Shown here: positions 29,623 through 39,888 of the stretch, in pieces
Layout of the letters: each line of letters begins with the position of its first letter
Position numbering within the stretch: the first letter of the stretch is position 1
From: Closterium sp. NIES-65
Taxonomy: Eukaryota > Streptophyta > Zygnematophyceae > Desmidiales > Closteriaceae
DNA length: 64,000 bases
Assembly (NCBI GenBank): GCA_948144175.1
Contig: CANXME010000244.1
Location: 806,001 to 870,000, forward strand
Reading direction: 5' to 3'
Position numbers and translations under genes: made by a program
The notes under the pieces: model-generated
Databases searched by the model: none
What the model saw: only the letters and a program-made list of their open reading frames with translations
Told to the model about the DNA's origin: nothing

Positions 29623-30972
29623 TCAAGAGGTGAGCAAGTGAGGCAAGACAGGCACAAGACCCAGCTGAGTGCAGAAGCGCTGATGATCACAAGGCGCAAG
29701 TGCCTTGGTGAAGACATCAGCAGTGTTGGCCTCAGAGGCCACGTACACAAGCCGCAACTGACCACGCTGCTGTAGCTCACAAGCAAGGAAGTAGTGAAGA
29801 GCAATGTGCTTTGTTCTGTGCTCCAGTCTCTGCTCTCCACACAAGGCCAGCATGGCCTTGTTGTCTACGTACAGGACTGGAGGAGAACGAGGCGACTCTC
29901 CAAGGCCGGTCAGCAGGTAGGTGAGCCAGCGAAGCTCTTGTGCAGCCATGGCCCCGGCGTAGATCTCAGCCTCACAACTGGAGCCGAGAACAGAAGACGA
30001 GCGAGTAGCCCGCCACGAAACAGAGCCGGAACCAAGGCTGAAGGTGTAACCCTGTGACGACCGCTGCATAGCCTGGTCGTCAGCCCAAGAAGCGTCCGCG
30101 TGCCCAGTGAGGACTACTGGACTCCGCCCTCCAAGCACTAGCCCCATGCCCGACGTACTGCACAAGTAGCGCAACACCCTCTTCGCTGCAGCCATGTGCT
30201 CTGGTCGGTGTCTCCCAGGAGCAACATAGCGTGCGAGAATGCTAAGAGGGTATGCAAGGTCAGGTCGTGTGCAGGTCATCAGGTACATGAGGCAGCCAAC
30301 AAGCTCTGGATACGGGCCACTCGACTCTACGGACTCATCCGAAGGCAGAGCTGAGAGCGAATGGCGAGTAGGCAGAGGAGTGGCCTGAGGCGAGGAGTAC
30401 GTGAAGCCGAAGCGCTGAAGGACCTGCTGCACCATGTGTGACTGAGTCAGGGTAATGGTGCGGCGTGCTCTGTCCCGGGTGATCTGCAAGCCAAGGTAGC
30501 TGCACAGTTCACCGAGGTCTGTGCACGTGTGTCTCTTCTGCAGCTCGGACTTCACGTAGGCGAGTCCAGCAGTGTCAGTTGTGGCAAAGACCAAGTCGTC
30601 GACGTACACGAGGATGTAGAACGGCGGCAGAGAAGTGTCGGTGCGCAGAAACAGCGACGGGTCGGCAGTAGAAGGAGCAAACCCAGGAGCCGCAAGCGTA
30701 GTCCTCAGTGTGTCGTGCCACTCACGTGGCGCCTGGCAGAGACCGTAGACTGGACGCCGGAGACTCCACTGGGTACCAGGAGGGAAAGACCCAGTGAAGC
30801 CAGGTGGGCGGCGCAGCCAGATCTCCTCGTGCAGGCTGCCCTGCAAGAAAGCTGTGCTGAAGTCGAGAGAGTGCAGCTCGTAGTCACGGTGAGCAGCTAC
30901 GTGCAGCAGTACCCGAAGAGTGGTCGTCTTCGGGGTGGGAGAGAAGGTCTGAAAGTAGTCAACTCCCTGCCG
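29623..30972 (-). CDS. E7 RT and RNase H
   Basis: Open from just after TAG 30973 (GFS-stop-RQGVDYF) to the natural TGA 29623-29625, 449 codons; the first Met is at 30846. RT: RQGVDYFQTFSPTPK, LHSLDFSTAFLQGSLHEEIW, VYGLCQAPREW, YVDDLVFATTDTAGLAYV. RNase H: GHADASWADDQAMQ, SSCEAEIYAGAMAAQELRW, LYVDNKAMLALCGEQ, VASEANTADVFTKAL and PHLLTS at the end. All catalytic Asp and Glu residues expected of the family are present, so this fragment is one of the cleanest RT-RNase H segments in the window. Confidence 0.9.
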   Translation of the reverse strand, partial: RQGVDYFQTFSPTPKTTTLRVLLHVAAHRDYELHSLDFSTAFLQGSLHEEIWLRRPPGFTGSFPPGTQWSLRRPVYGLCQAPREWHDTLRTTLAAPGFAPSTADPSLFLRTDTSLPPFYILVYVDDLVFATTDTAGLAYVKSELQKRHTCTDLGELCSYLGLQITRDRARRTITLTQSHMVQQVLQRFGFTYSSPQATPLPTRHSLSALPSDESVESSGPYPELVGCLMYLMTCTRPDLAYPLSILARYVAPGRHRPEHMAAAKRVLRYLCSTSGMGLVLGGRSPVVLTGHADASWADDQAMQRSSQGYTFSLGSGSVSWRATRSSSVLGSSCEAEIYAGAMAAQELRWLTYLLTGLGESPRSPPVLYVDNKAMLALCGEQRLEHRTKHIALHYFLACELQQRGQLRLVYVASEANTADVFTKALAPCDHQRFCTQLGLVPVLPHLLTS

Positions 30973-31025
30973 CTAACTGAAGCCACGAGCCACGTAACGC
31001 GCCTTGAAGACAGGCGGAGAACCCG

Positions 31026-31721
31026 CGGCCGCTTCACCCTGAAGATCCACATGCCACTGACGATGTTCGCCCCAGGAGGGGGGACAGCGTCAACGTAGGT
31101 GCCTGTGGACTTCCAGGAAGCCATCTCTGCATCCATAGCTGCCTGCCACTGAGAAGAGTAGGGACCCTCTATCGCCTCCGCGTAAGAGGGCGGAGTCGGG
31201 ATGTCAAGTGCATCCGGGTCTCCCTCAGGGGTAAGCAGTACGGACACGAGATGAGGTAAAGCAGCGGCTAAGCACTGGAACTCCTCCTGCCTGTCCTCAA
31301 GGACGTCCGTGCCAAGGGCACACTCACCCCTGACGGACGGAGGACAGGCAGACTCAGACTCAGCAACAAGACTAGCAGCGTAGTCTAGGCGACAGCGAGC
31401 AGCAAAGTCGACGAGCTCAGCAACTAGGGCAGACGCAGTAGTGGACTTGAAAGAAGGGTCAGTGACGACAGTAGCCAGGAGACGCGTGACAGTAGGACTG
31501 GCAGCACGAAGAGAGTCCGACTCCGGGTCGGCAAAAGCAGGAAGAGAGGACTCAGGAGGAGAAGGCAAAGGGGCACGCAGAGGAGCAGTGGACGGACGCA
31601 GAGACATCCTGTGCGTGCCAGGGACAGGAGGAGGACGCTGACGCGAACCACGACCACTAGCGTGAGCAGCACGGACAGGCGACGCAGGGCGAGACGCAGG
31701 CTCACGACGCTCAGTAAGACC
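31026..31721 (-). pseudogene. E7 linker end and RT start
   Basis: GLTERREPASRPASP, MSLRPSTAPLRAPLPSPPES (31607), ELVDFAARCRLDYAAS, VLEDRQEEFQCLAAALPH, SYAEAIEGPYSSQWQAAMD and MWIFRVKRP. A one-base deletion in the GGCGGCCGC run near 31025 then shifts the frame. It is separated from the upstream linker by TGA 31722. Confidence 0.82.
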
Positions 31722-32434
31722 TCAAGTAGGACCAGTGTAGGGAGAAAGAGCAGGCAAAGGGGAGGTAGGCTGCAACTGTAACTGTGATGGGAGTGGCTGT
31801 GGACACTCTAAAGAAGGAGGAGGACCAGTAGAAGGCGGAAGACCAAGAACCTGCTGCAGGAGTGGAACGAAGTACGGTCGAGGCCGCGCGGCGACGCCAG
31901 ACACAGCAGGTACAGCACCAGAACCCCCAGTAGAAGCACCCGCTCCAGCTGCACCTCCAGCAGCGCCAAAACCTCCAGCAGCGCCAGAACCTCCAGCAGT
32001 ACCACGAGTACCCGCAGCAGGACCGTCAGCAGTAGTCTCAGCTCCAACACCCTTAGTAGCACCAGCAACAGTCGAACCCGCAGGCCTAGCAGCTCCAATA
32101 CTCCCAGTACGAGCACCTCCGGGACCCGCGACAGCAGCACCATCAGTAGCCGAAGAACCTCCAGCACCAGCAGCACGCCTCCAACGCCGGGCAAACCACT
32201 CGCGCAGCTCCCGTGGAGAGAGTGGCTCCCGTAGAGACGAAGCACCCGAAGAACCTCCAGGCGGAGCACCTCTAAGCTGAGCACCCACAGGCGCAGCACA
32301 CCCAGACTCAGCACCCCCAGGCTCAGCACCCCCAGGCTCAGCACCCCCAGGCGCAGCACCCCCAGGCTCAGCACCCCCAGGCACAGCACCCTCAGCAGCA
32401 CTAGAGTCACCAGTGACCTCGACAGGCTCGACTG
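31722..32434 (-). pseudogene. E7 integrase-RT linker
   Basis: GGAEP repeats (about 32390-32280), SSLREPLSPRELREWFARRW, Gly/Ala-rich middle, RPRPYFVPLLQQVLGLPPS and PYTGPT ending at TGA 31722-31724. The TGA is identical in position and sequence context to that in E6. A deletion around 32435 (GCGTGGACACACCTG in place of the longer GCGTCTACCTGGGACAC) breaks the link with integrase. Confidence 0.8.
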
Positions 32435-33425
32435 CGTGGACACACCTGAAGGGGACGGACCCTGAGTGGGGAGGGGGTCTACCGGAGGGGGACCTGGTAC
32501 AAGGAAGAGCGGCGGCGGGGGGAGGGACGGAGTGCGGTAGGGGAAGAGGCGGTAGTAGGGGACCGACTCGTCAAAGGTGACGTCCTGGGAGGATAGAACA
32601 CGACGAGAGGTGGGGTGGTAGAACTGCCACCCAGGCGCGTCAGGGGGGAACCCAAGGAAGACGCAAGGAGCAGCATGAGGGGACAGCTTGTCCGCAGATA
32701 AGTCGCGGACAAACGCCCGAGATCCCCAGACCCGGAACGCCGACGCATCGCCAACCTTCCCCGTCCACAGCAAGGCTGGGGAGGTCTCCGGCCTGGAGAC
32801 CCTGGGGTGTAGGTTGATCTGATGCGCCGCGTACCTCAGCACAAACGGCCACAGAAAATGGGGGGCAGCCGCATGCATCATAGACGTACGAGCGACGTCC
32901 ATGACCATGCCAATGCGGCGCTCAGCAATCCCATTTTGCTGCGGGGAGTCCGGAAGCGTGAAGGTCTGACGGATTCCTCGTGCGCGATAGTAGGCTCGCA
33001 GAAGGCCAGAGGAGAACTCTCCGCCTCTGTCAGTGTGCAGACGCAGAACAGGAAAGTCCGAGCCAAAGCTCTGCCTGAGCTGGAGACGAGCTGCGCGGAT
33101 CCAGTCGATCAGCACCTCAGTGACATCACCATTGCTGAGCAAGGGGAAGACTGCGGTGTAACGCGAGTAGTCGTCAACAACGAGCAGGAAGTAGCGCTCG
33201 TGACCCTGTCCATGGACGCGGGCTGGGCCCCACACGTCCATGTGAAGCGTCTGCAACGGGGCCTCTGTCGGAGGAAACTGGGAGGAGTGAGGGGCAGCCC
33301 GCTGGCGCCCCTCGACACAGGGGACACAGGTAGGGCCAGGGCCCTGAGGAAGGGGAGGGAGGGACCGAGGGAGACCAGAAACAAGAAGACGGGAGGCCAT
33401 GCCTCTGAGCCGAAGCAAAGAGAGG
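32435..33425 (-). CDS. E7 integrase
   Basis: About 330 codons: RLRGMASRLLVSGLPRSLPP, CVPCVEGRQRAAPHSSQFP, MDVWGPARVHGQGHERYFLL, VVDDYSRYTAVFPLLSN, LHTDRGGEFSSGLLRAYYRA, NGIAERRIGMVMDVART and DVTFDESVPYYRLFPYRTPS. The catalytic D, D and E are present (HTDRGGEF replaces HSDRGGEF). The frame is joined upstream to the pre-integrase only through a frameshift near 33420. Confidence 0.85.
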
Positions 33426-34365
33426 GGTGACCAAGGCGGTGGTGCCAGAGGAGAGTCTCGTGAAATAGGAGACGACACGAACAGGGGGCAGACTCAGGAC
33501 CAGACCTGGACGCTGTAGCAAACGCCTGACCCGACGCAGCGACCCTACCAGACTCAACACCTCGAGGAGACGCAGTGGTCAGTGTGTACAGGCTCGACCC
33601 CGGCTGACGGGTAAACGTAGCCAGGTGTCGGCCTTTGCTAGCCTCTGTGCAGTGCGTCACCTGCTGACGCGTAGGAGTGAACTCGTGTACTCCCCCATCC
33701 TGTAGGTCAGCACCACTCACCAGGTTCGTAGAGAATGAGGGGAGGTAGAGACCAGACAGGGTGCCAGAGGGAGCCGCCGGACACGGGAGGACTGTGGAGA
33801 AGTGAGTCAGGACAGGACCCCCAGAGGGGTCAGGGAGAGACACCGCAACCGGTCGACTAAGCGGCGTGAGTGTGGTGCGGTCCCGAAAGAAGGAGCGAGA
33901 AGCATCAGAGTAAAGGGTGAAGGTGAGGGAGGCCGAAGCCGACGTAGTACCTGAGAGCGCAGACTCACCGGTACCTGAGGACGCAGACGCACTAGCACCT
34001 AGAGCAGCAGTGTCGCAAGCACCTAGGACAGCCGCCTCACCAGTACCTAGAGCAGCAGTCTCAATGCCCGGATCGGGCGGGAAACACCGGTAACAGCCAC
34101 CCTCATCACTAATAGACACTGCATACATGGCAGAAAGAATAGCATCAAAATCAAGATCATAGATGGCAACACCCGCCCTAGACAGCTCGCCCCAGCGAGG
34201 GATCTCTGTGGCCTCCGAGAACTGGTGACGCCACGCGTCCGTCAGGCGGCCAAAGCAGCGCTGGGTGGGGTGCGCACCCCCACACTGCTCACCCGCACGG
34301 TCGCCGGTGCGTAGGACGTAGGTGCACGGACCAAAACCCCCACCCCGCTGGCGTGCAGTGTACCA
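33426..34365 (-). pseudogene. E7 zinc knuckle, protease and GAG-pre-integrase
   Basis: Open between TAG 34366 and the shift near 33420. It includes GPCTYVLRTGDRAGEQ-type zinc knuckle, WGELSRAGVAIYDLDFDAIL, MYAVSISDEGGCYRCFPPDP (34128), protease LYSDASRSFFRDRTT (DSG changed to SDA, probably inactive), LPSFSTNLVSGADLQDGG and HHRLGHPSL. Confidence 0.8.
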
Positions 34366-35499
34366 CTAACGGAGCTGCTGAGGGGACAGGGTCTTACGAC
34401 CGTGCTGCTGCTGCTGGCGCAGACCACCACCGGAGCCACTCCTCTGCGTAGACACGCGACCAGCTCCACCGCCACCCCCGCCGCCTCCGCCGCCTCCGCC
34501 GCCGCCACTACTACCGCCGCCTCCGCCGCCTCCTCCACCGCCGCCACCTCCGCCACCTCCGCTCCCACCGCCACCGCCGCCGCCGTCTCCGCCTCCACTG
34601 CCGCCACCGACACCTCCACCCCCACCACCACTCCCACCGCCACCCCCACTCCCCCCGCCGCCTCCACCTCCACCTCCACCGCCCCCGCTCGCCCCTCCAG
34701 TGCCCCTGTCCCCCTTGCCCTTGCCAGAGCGACGTCTCCGGCTAGGGGCAAACGCCGCACTGACCGACTCAAGACCAAGGAGGTCAGCCGCAGCAGAAGA
34801 GGCAACAGAGGGCGGAAAGGGGGGAGGGGGAACACCCCTCAAAGATGGGGGTGCGCGGGTCACCACGAGAGGCCCCTACAGCGACTATGCTCTTCTCGGC
34901 CGCTAGGAGGGACTTCTCGAGGAGGTCAACAGTAAGAGTGGTGGGATAGACTGAGAGGAAGTGGTCCCTGACTAGGCGAAGGGAGTCAGGGAGGCGAGTG
35001 ACTATATAGTAGAGAGTGATGTACATGGGGGGGTGGGGTTCTTGGCGCAAAAGTAAGCAGGAAGCGCAGCGCGATAGCGAGTGTCACTAGTGCGGAGGTG
35101 CGTAATGAGGTCAGCGACCGTTGGAAAGGCAGCAAGGTTAGGGAAGAGGTAAAGTAGCATGAGACGGCTCAGTGCAGCAGTGGCAGGGGAGGAGTAGCGC
35201 GCAAATACAGCGTCGTACAAGGTCTGAGCACTCTTGTACTGACTAAAGTGCGCACGCTCGGAGGTAGGGAGGTGGCGATGCACATCAAGACGTGCAGCAG
35301 CGTCGCGCGTGGCCCACTGGGAGCGAATAGTGGCGTCAGCATCAGCAGCAGGGGCAGGAGAGGCGCTAGAGGTGAGGTCAAAGAGAGAGAGACCGTCTGC
35401 CCTATCGCACTGTAAGAACAGCTGCAGGTCATCTACCCAGACGTCAAAGTCAATGGCTCTACCCTCAGTGTCAAAAGCGAGGACACTAGGGGTAGCCAT
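34366..35499 (-). pseudogene. E7 gag, frameshifted
   Basis: MATPSVLAFDTEGRAIDFDV (start 35499) through VHRHLPTSERAHFSQYKSAQ to AYFCAKNPTPP, where slippage in the G/C run at 35030-35040 shifts the frame. MYITLYYIVTRLPDSLRLVR follows in the next frame. A further shift near 34830 leads to SAAADLLGLESVSAAFAPS, RRRRSGKGKGDRGTGG, a glycine tract (34690-34465) and LSPQQLR ending at TAG 34366-34368 (Glu in LREWY). Confidence 0.85.
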
Positions 35500-36604
35500 G
35501 ACCACAGTAGACTAGCAGTGCAAGAGTAGGGTGAGGGCAGTGTGGCAAAAAGGAGGCACTGTGCTCACCGGACAGGGCAGCTCGGGCGGCTCGGCAGATC
35601 GGCGGCTCGGCTACTGGGCTGCTGGGCGGCTCGGCTGCAGTGCGTCTCGGTGGCTGGGCGGCTCACCTACAGGGCGGCTCGGCTGCTGGGCGGCTTGGCT
35701 GCACGGCGGCTCGGCTGCTCGGCTGCTGGGCGGCTCGGCGGCCGGCTGTCCGACTGCTCGGTTGCCCGGGCGGCTCGACGGTGCTGCTGCAGGGCGGCGC
35801 GGCGGTCGGCTGCTCGGCTGGGTGGGACGGATCGGGAAGCCCGGGCGGTGGGCGGCGCTGCAGCAGGTGACGGGGCCGCAGGTGAGGGCGGCGGGGCCGC
35901 CAACGAGAGGGGCTGGGCCGCAGGTGAAAGCGGCGGGGCCGCAGGTGAGGGCGGCGGGGCCGCAGCAGAGGGCGGCGGGGCCGCAGAGAAGGGCGGCGGG
36001 GCCGCAGTTGAGGGCGGCGGGGCCGCAGCAGCTGAGGGCGGCGGGGCCGCAGCAGTTGAGGGCGGCGGGGCCGCTGTTGAGGGCGGCGGGGCCGCAGGTG
36101 AGGGCGGCGGAGCCGCAGCAGTTGAGGGCGGCGGGGCCGCAGTTGAGGGCGGCGGGGCCGCAGCAGTTGAGGGCGGCGGGGCCGTAGTAGTTGAGGGCGG
36201 CGGGGCCGCAGGTGAAAGCGGCGGGGCCGCAGGTGAGAGCGGCAGGGCCGCAGCAGAGGGCGGCGGGGCCGCAGAGAAGGGCGGCGAGGCCACAGCTGTT
36301 GAGGGCGGCGGCGTCGCAGATGAGGGCGGCGGGGCCGTTGTTGAGGGCGGCGGGCCGTAGGAGAAGGGCGGCGACGGGCCGCTTGTGAAAGGGCGCCGCG
36401 ACGCGGCCGTTAGGGCTGCGCGACGCCGCTGTAAGGGCGGCGCGACCTGCCGCTAAGGGCGACGCGACAGGCCGCTAAGGGCGACGCGACGGGCCGCTAA
36501 GGAGGGCGCGACCCTAGGCGCGTTTTGGGCAGGGGCAGGACGCGCCCCGGGCAGAAAAAAAAAGGGAGGATCGGTGGGCCCTAGGAACAGTTCCCACGAG
36601 GGAA
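35500..36604 (-). repeat. E7 leader with GC-rich minisatellite
   Basis: On the plus strand GGCTCGGCTGCTGGGCGGC-like units (about 35580-35800) are followed by some 20 copies of GGCGGGGCCGCAGGTGAG-like units of 18-24 bp (about 35870-36360). The plus strand happens to be open in two frames through it because the unit length is often a multiple of three; this is not taken as coding. Confidence 0.8.
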
Positions 36605-36619
36605 CCTGCTCTGATACCA
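36605..36619 (-). other. E7 primer-binding site
   Basis: TGGTATCAGAGCAGG on the minus strand, directly inside the 5' LTR. Followed by a short stem-forming segment, GTTCCC and GGGAAC. Confidence 0.9.
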
Positions 36620-36750
36620 TGAGAAAAGTGAGAACGAGAATGATGAACTATGAATGAACTGAATACAAGTACTAACCCTAATTGGGTTGTACCCCTTATG
36701 GGCTACCCCACTATAGCCTACACAATAAGCACAAGCTATATGTTCGGACA
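36620..36750 (-). repeat. E7 5' LTR
   Basis: 131 bp, TGAGAAAAGTGAGAACG to TTCGGACA on the plus strand, then TAGGC (36751-36755). Confidence 0.92.
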
Positions 36751-37424
36751 TAGGCGACGTCAAGACGCTCTAGATCCAAGTTGAATCAGGTCATTTGAAG
36801 CTGTGACCAGAACGCTATGAGCGTTTAAAGCCTCTGTGTAGAAATCCGACTGTGTACTCTATCTTTCGTTTTAGGCACATTGAAGCCTACTGTGACTATA
36901 AAACCAGGCCTGTTGGTCGCCGACCACACCAAGTCGGCTTCCCCAAGTCGGCGTCACCAAGTTGGCGCCTCCCAACTCGACCTCGCCAGGTCAACTTTTT
37001 GAAGTTGGCGCCCTCTCAAGTCGACGCCCCTCTCTGGTCGACGAACCCCTTCCCACAGTTGAAGTCGACCGCCAGCTTCCCGTCGTCGTAGCTTAGTAGT
37101 GGCCCCGAGCGGGTCGACCAAGTCTGTTGACCAGCTCGCCCAAGTCAGCGTCGCCCATTGTTGTCGGTCGGCTGCACCTCCTACACTTCCGACCACAAAG
37201 TTGGCTCTGCCCAAGCGAGGACGGGGCAGACACCCAACTCCTGTTGATACTCCTCTGCTGCATTCACACTTGGACCTCCACCCCACACGGCAGTACTACT
37301 CAGAGAATAGCTCGTCGGCATGCACACAACACACATTGAACCATCACCATACCAACTATGCAAAAGGGCACGGCACCTACTGCTGCACGTCGTCGTCACC
37401 GTCGCCGACGTCGGCCAATCGAAC

Positions 37425-37770
37425 TTAGCCGATTCTGACGAAGCACCGGTTGAAGGCCGGAAAGTGCAGCACCTTCGTCAAGAAGTCGGCCGGCTGCTCG
37501 ATGGGTGGGATGTACCTCAGTGTGAACTTCCCGCGCTTCACCATGTGCTGCAGCCAGTTGTATCGCCGCTCCATGTGCTTAAGGTTGCCCTGCAGCCCCA
37601 AGCCCTTGGCGACCGTGATGGCCGACTTGTTGTCCACCCGAAGGACGGTCGACGTCCCAGCGTCCAGCATCTGGTAGTCTTCAAGAAGCAAGCGGAGTCG
37701 GCGTCCCTCCTTGCCGACTTCATTAGTCACTACGTCGACTCTATTAAGCGCGCCGGTGTACCAGAGCATT
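37425..37770 (-). pseudogene. RNase H fragment of a different copia family
   Basis: Reads VTNEVGKEGRRLRLLLEDYQ, LRVDNKSAITVAKGLGLQGN, LKHMERRYNWLQHMVKRGKF and QPADFLTKVLHFPAF. VDNKSAI and ADFLTK are the third and fourth conserved blocks of copia RNase H, but the sequence differs from the LYVDNKAMLALC and ADVFTKAL of E1-E8, so it belongs to another lineage. Truncated at its 5' end. Confidence 0.7.
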
Positions 37771-37907
37771 ACCATACACAACTCTACAAGCACTTGTATA
37801 TAGAGAGCTTTGAACAAGAGGGGCGTGAATGAGTAGGTGGTGCGAAGTGAGGAGTCTAGGCTTTGCCTACCCTCGCTAGCACCTTTGTATGGATGTACGA
37901 CACGAAG

Positions 37908-38285
37908 GTTTATGCTATCCATCTCTACCCCATGCTATACATCTCTGCCCCATGCTATACATGTTTGCCCCATGCTATCTCTGCCCCATGCTATCCATCT
38001 CTGCCCCATGCTATCCATCTCTTCCCCATGTTATCCATATCTGCCCCGTGCTATCCATCTCTGCGCCATGCTATCAATCTCTGCCTTATGCTATAAATCT
38101 CTGCCCCATGCTATCCATCTATGCCCCATGCTATCCATCTCTCCCCATGCTATCCATCCCTGCCCAATGCTATCCATCTCTGCCCCATCCCATCTATCTC
38201 TGCCCCGTGCTATCCATGCTACCCCTCTATGCCCCTTGCTATTTGTTTCTGTCTCTTGCTATCCATCTCTGCCCATTGCCATCCT
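37908..38285 (+). repeat. Minisatellite, about 20-21 bp unit
   Basis: About 18 tandem units of CCCCATGCTATCCATCTCTG with point variants (GCGCCATGCTATCAATCTC, GCCTTATGCTATAAATCTC). Unit length is not constant, so open frames across it (HAIHLCPMLSI-like) are a by-product. Confidence 0.9.
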
Positions 38286-38617
38286 TGTGTCCCATTTCCA
38301 TGCACAAATGAGTGGAACACGGATCTTGTCCCGGCATAGATGGCGTCTGCATGTGCCACAGGATCGTGAGCGCGCACCGTATGTCGACCCACGGAAACCG
38401 GATGTGAAGCGTGACGCACCGCTGCAAACATAAACTGGCAAGATATGAAGGAGTTTGGAAATGCCCTGAACATTGCACCGTGTTGCAGTGGGCATGAAGA
38501 GGAAATCAAAGATGTTTGGTTGTGTCCGAAACATATAATTTCCGTCCCTTACTTTCGTTGACTGTAAATTTTTGGGTGAAACTAATTGGTTCCTAAAAAT
38601 CTACATGATTTCTGCAG

Positions 38618-38900
38618 GTTCATTGGGAGTTGGCTATGCCTGCCACAGTCGGTGCAACTTACAGTTGTTGCCGCACCGTATACGAGAATGGTATTCGTAT
38701 GTCGCGAGTCATGGTAAGGGAGCAGCAGGTTTCAAGGAGTGGTTTGCAAAGGTGCTCCTCTTGTTTCATGCACAGGTCGGTGGAACGACACATGATTACG
38801 CCTTTATTCGATACTACGAGCGGCTTTTATCTCGCGACCCTACAACCCGCTGCGTGGTTTTGAAATCGACAACCAGTAACGAGAGGTACCGGGTAATTGC
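38618..38900 (+). CDS. Unrecognised protein-coding exon, 5' part, cut by element D
   Basis: Begins after a good acceptor (ATGATTTCTGCAG, ending 38617) and reads SLGVGYACHSRCNLQLLP, REWYSYVASHGKGAAGFKEW, FAKVLLLFHAQVGGTTHDY, IRYYERLLSRDP and NERYRVIA up to the D insertion at 38901. With D and one duplication copy removed, the frame continues without a stop in 41263-41334. The pattern of an aromatic-rich YYERL segment followed by a VIA-SSI-RAIHL segment reminds me of C-terminal regions found with some DNA transposases (Plavaka/KDZ type), but this is a loose impression and not an assignment. Confidence 0.5.
38896..38900 (+). repeat. D target-site duplication, left copy (ATTGC)
   Basis: ATTGC at 38896-38900 and ACTGC at 41258-41262 flank the element, differing at one base. 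Confidence 0.8.
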
Positions 38901-39076
38901 TGTCAGAATGTTATGCTCTAGCCTGTAGTGGGGTGCTCTATAGCGAGTACAACCCTTCTAGGGTGTGCTATTTGTATCCTCATTCCTGCTGGTGAACATA
39001 ATCTTTGCCTAAAATGTTTCTTGCCTAGCTAGGGCTTTCCTAGCTATGGCGCCTTCTTCTACTGCTTATCTTCACA
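38901..39076 (+). repeat. D 5' LTR
   Basis: 176 bp, TGTCAGAATGTTATGC to CTTATCTTCACA. It contains an 8-bp perfect hairpin, TAGCTAGG (39026-39033) and CCTAGCTA (39039-39046) with loop GCTTT. Confidence 0.9.
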
Positions 39077-39450
39077 TGGTATTAGAGCGATATGCTCCTG
39101 GCCTGTGTGTTGTTCAGGATCCGTCACTTTGAGAGCTTATGACGAACTTAATTCTCAACTAAACGCAAATCCGCTCGGTAGGAAGTTGCGCCTTAGGCTT
39201 AGCTACCATCTCCAAGTTGAATCAGTTGTTAAGATGGTCTATAGAGTGAGAACTAAGTAAAAACGTCCAGCAGCCGCATGACTAGAATGGTGGAGGAAGT
39301 ACAAACATTTAGGACATAGGAAGTTGGAGTTGGGAACCTTCAAGAGAACCATGAGAGGGAAGGGGTTCTCCAAGAGCTAGGGAAGGATGGTAAGAACCTT
39401 CCTAGCAGCAAGGACGCAACCCTCATCATGAGGTCCTTGAGGTGTCACAT

Positions 39451-39477
39451 GCAAAATCCAATCTAGTTGGATTTTGC
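39451..39477 (+). other. Perfect hairpin in D, 11-bp stem
   Basis: GCAAAATCCAA (39451-39461), loop TCTAG, TTGGATTTTGC (39467-39477). In the AT-richer part of D between PBS and the GC-rich block. Could be an RNA structure of the element; no known family recognised. Confidence 0.7.
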
Positions 39478-39888
39478 CTAGGTGTTGCAACATTTGCAAC
39501 CCATGCTAGAAACTTCTAGCCACCCCAATCCAAAAGTCAAAGTTGGCTTCCTAACCACCCAACCAAAGATCCCTTTATAGTCATGTCCCAAGTAATCACC
39601 CAAATTAGATATAACCCCAAAAGGTAATAAGAAATCCAAATCTTGGAAATCTTGTAACTTGGGCAATCTTGGTCGGAATAAGGCGATCTTGGTATCGTTG
39701 GAAAGCTCTGGATTTCTCCTGCATGATCAAGCATTTAAACTTGGAGAAAAACACAGAGATGATAATATCCAACAGCCATGCACAATGACATACGCTCATG
39801 CAAATCATGCAAGCACAAATAGCACGAGCACTCGGCAGGACGTTAGGATGACATGCACTCAGAATGACGTGCATCCAACACTGTGGGC

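Larger units (their letters stand above)
29282..36750 (-). mobile_element. E7: complete-length Ty1/copia element with TSD TAGGC
   Basis: 7469 bp between 131-bp LTRs (29282-29412 and 36620-36750) with about five differences, flanked by TAGGC. PBS TGGTATCAGAGCAGG is a perfect match to the plant-type site. Gag-pol (35499 to 29623) needs several frame changes: G-run slippage at about 35036, another near 34830, shifts near 33420, 32435 and 31025, plus TAG 34366 (Glu), TGA 31722 (Gly) and TAG 30973 (Gln). An intermediate-age inactive copy. Confidence 0.94.
36751..38617. other. Flanking DNA between E7 and the D-interrupted frame
   Basis: Contains CAAGTCGGC/AAGTTGGC-rich degenerate sequence (36900-37180, inverted and direct copies), a copia RNase H fragment of another family (37425-37770, minus), a 20-bp minisatellite (37908-38285), and protein-like but unassigned frames around 38330-38560 (for example EEIKDVWLCPKHIISV). 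Confidence 0.5.

Noticed and set aside
35542-36360. Open frame of 272 codons (GGAAAEGGGAA type) on the plus strand
   Set aside because: It is the E7 leader minisatellite; three-base periodic repeats keep several frames open, and no start or domain is visible.
37908-38285. CRISPR-like array
   Set aside because: Units are contiguous and similar throughout with no unique spacers; it is a minisatellite.
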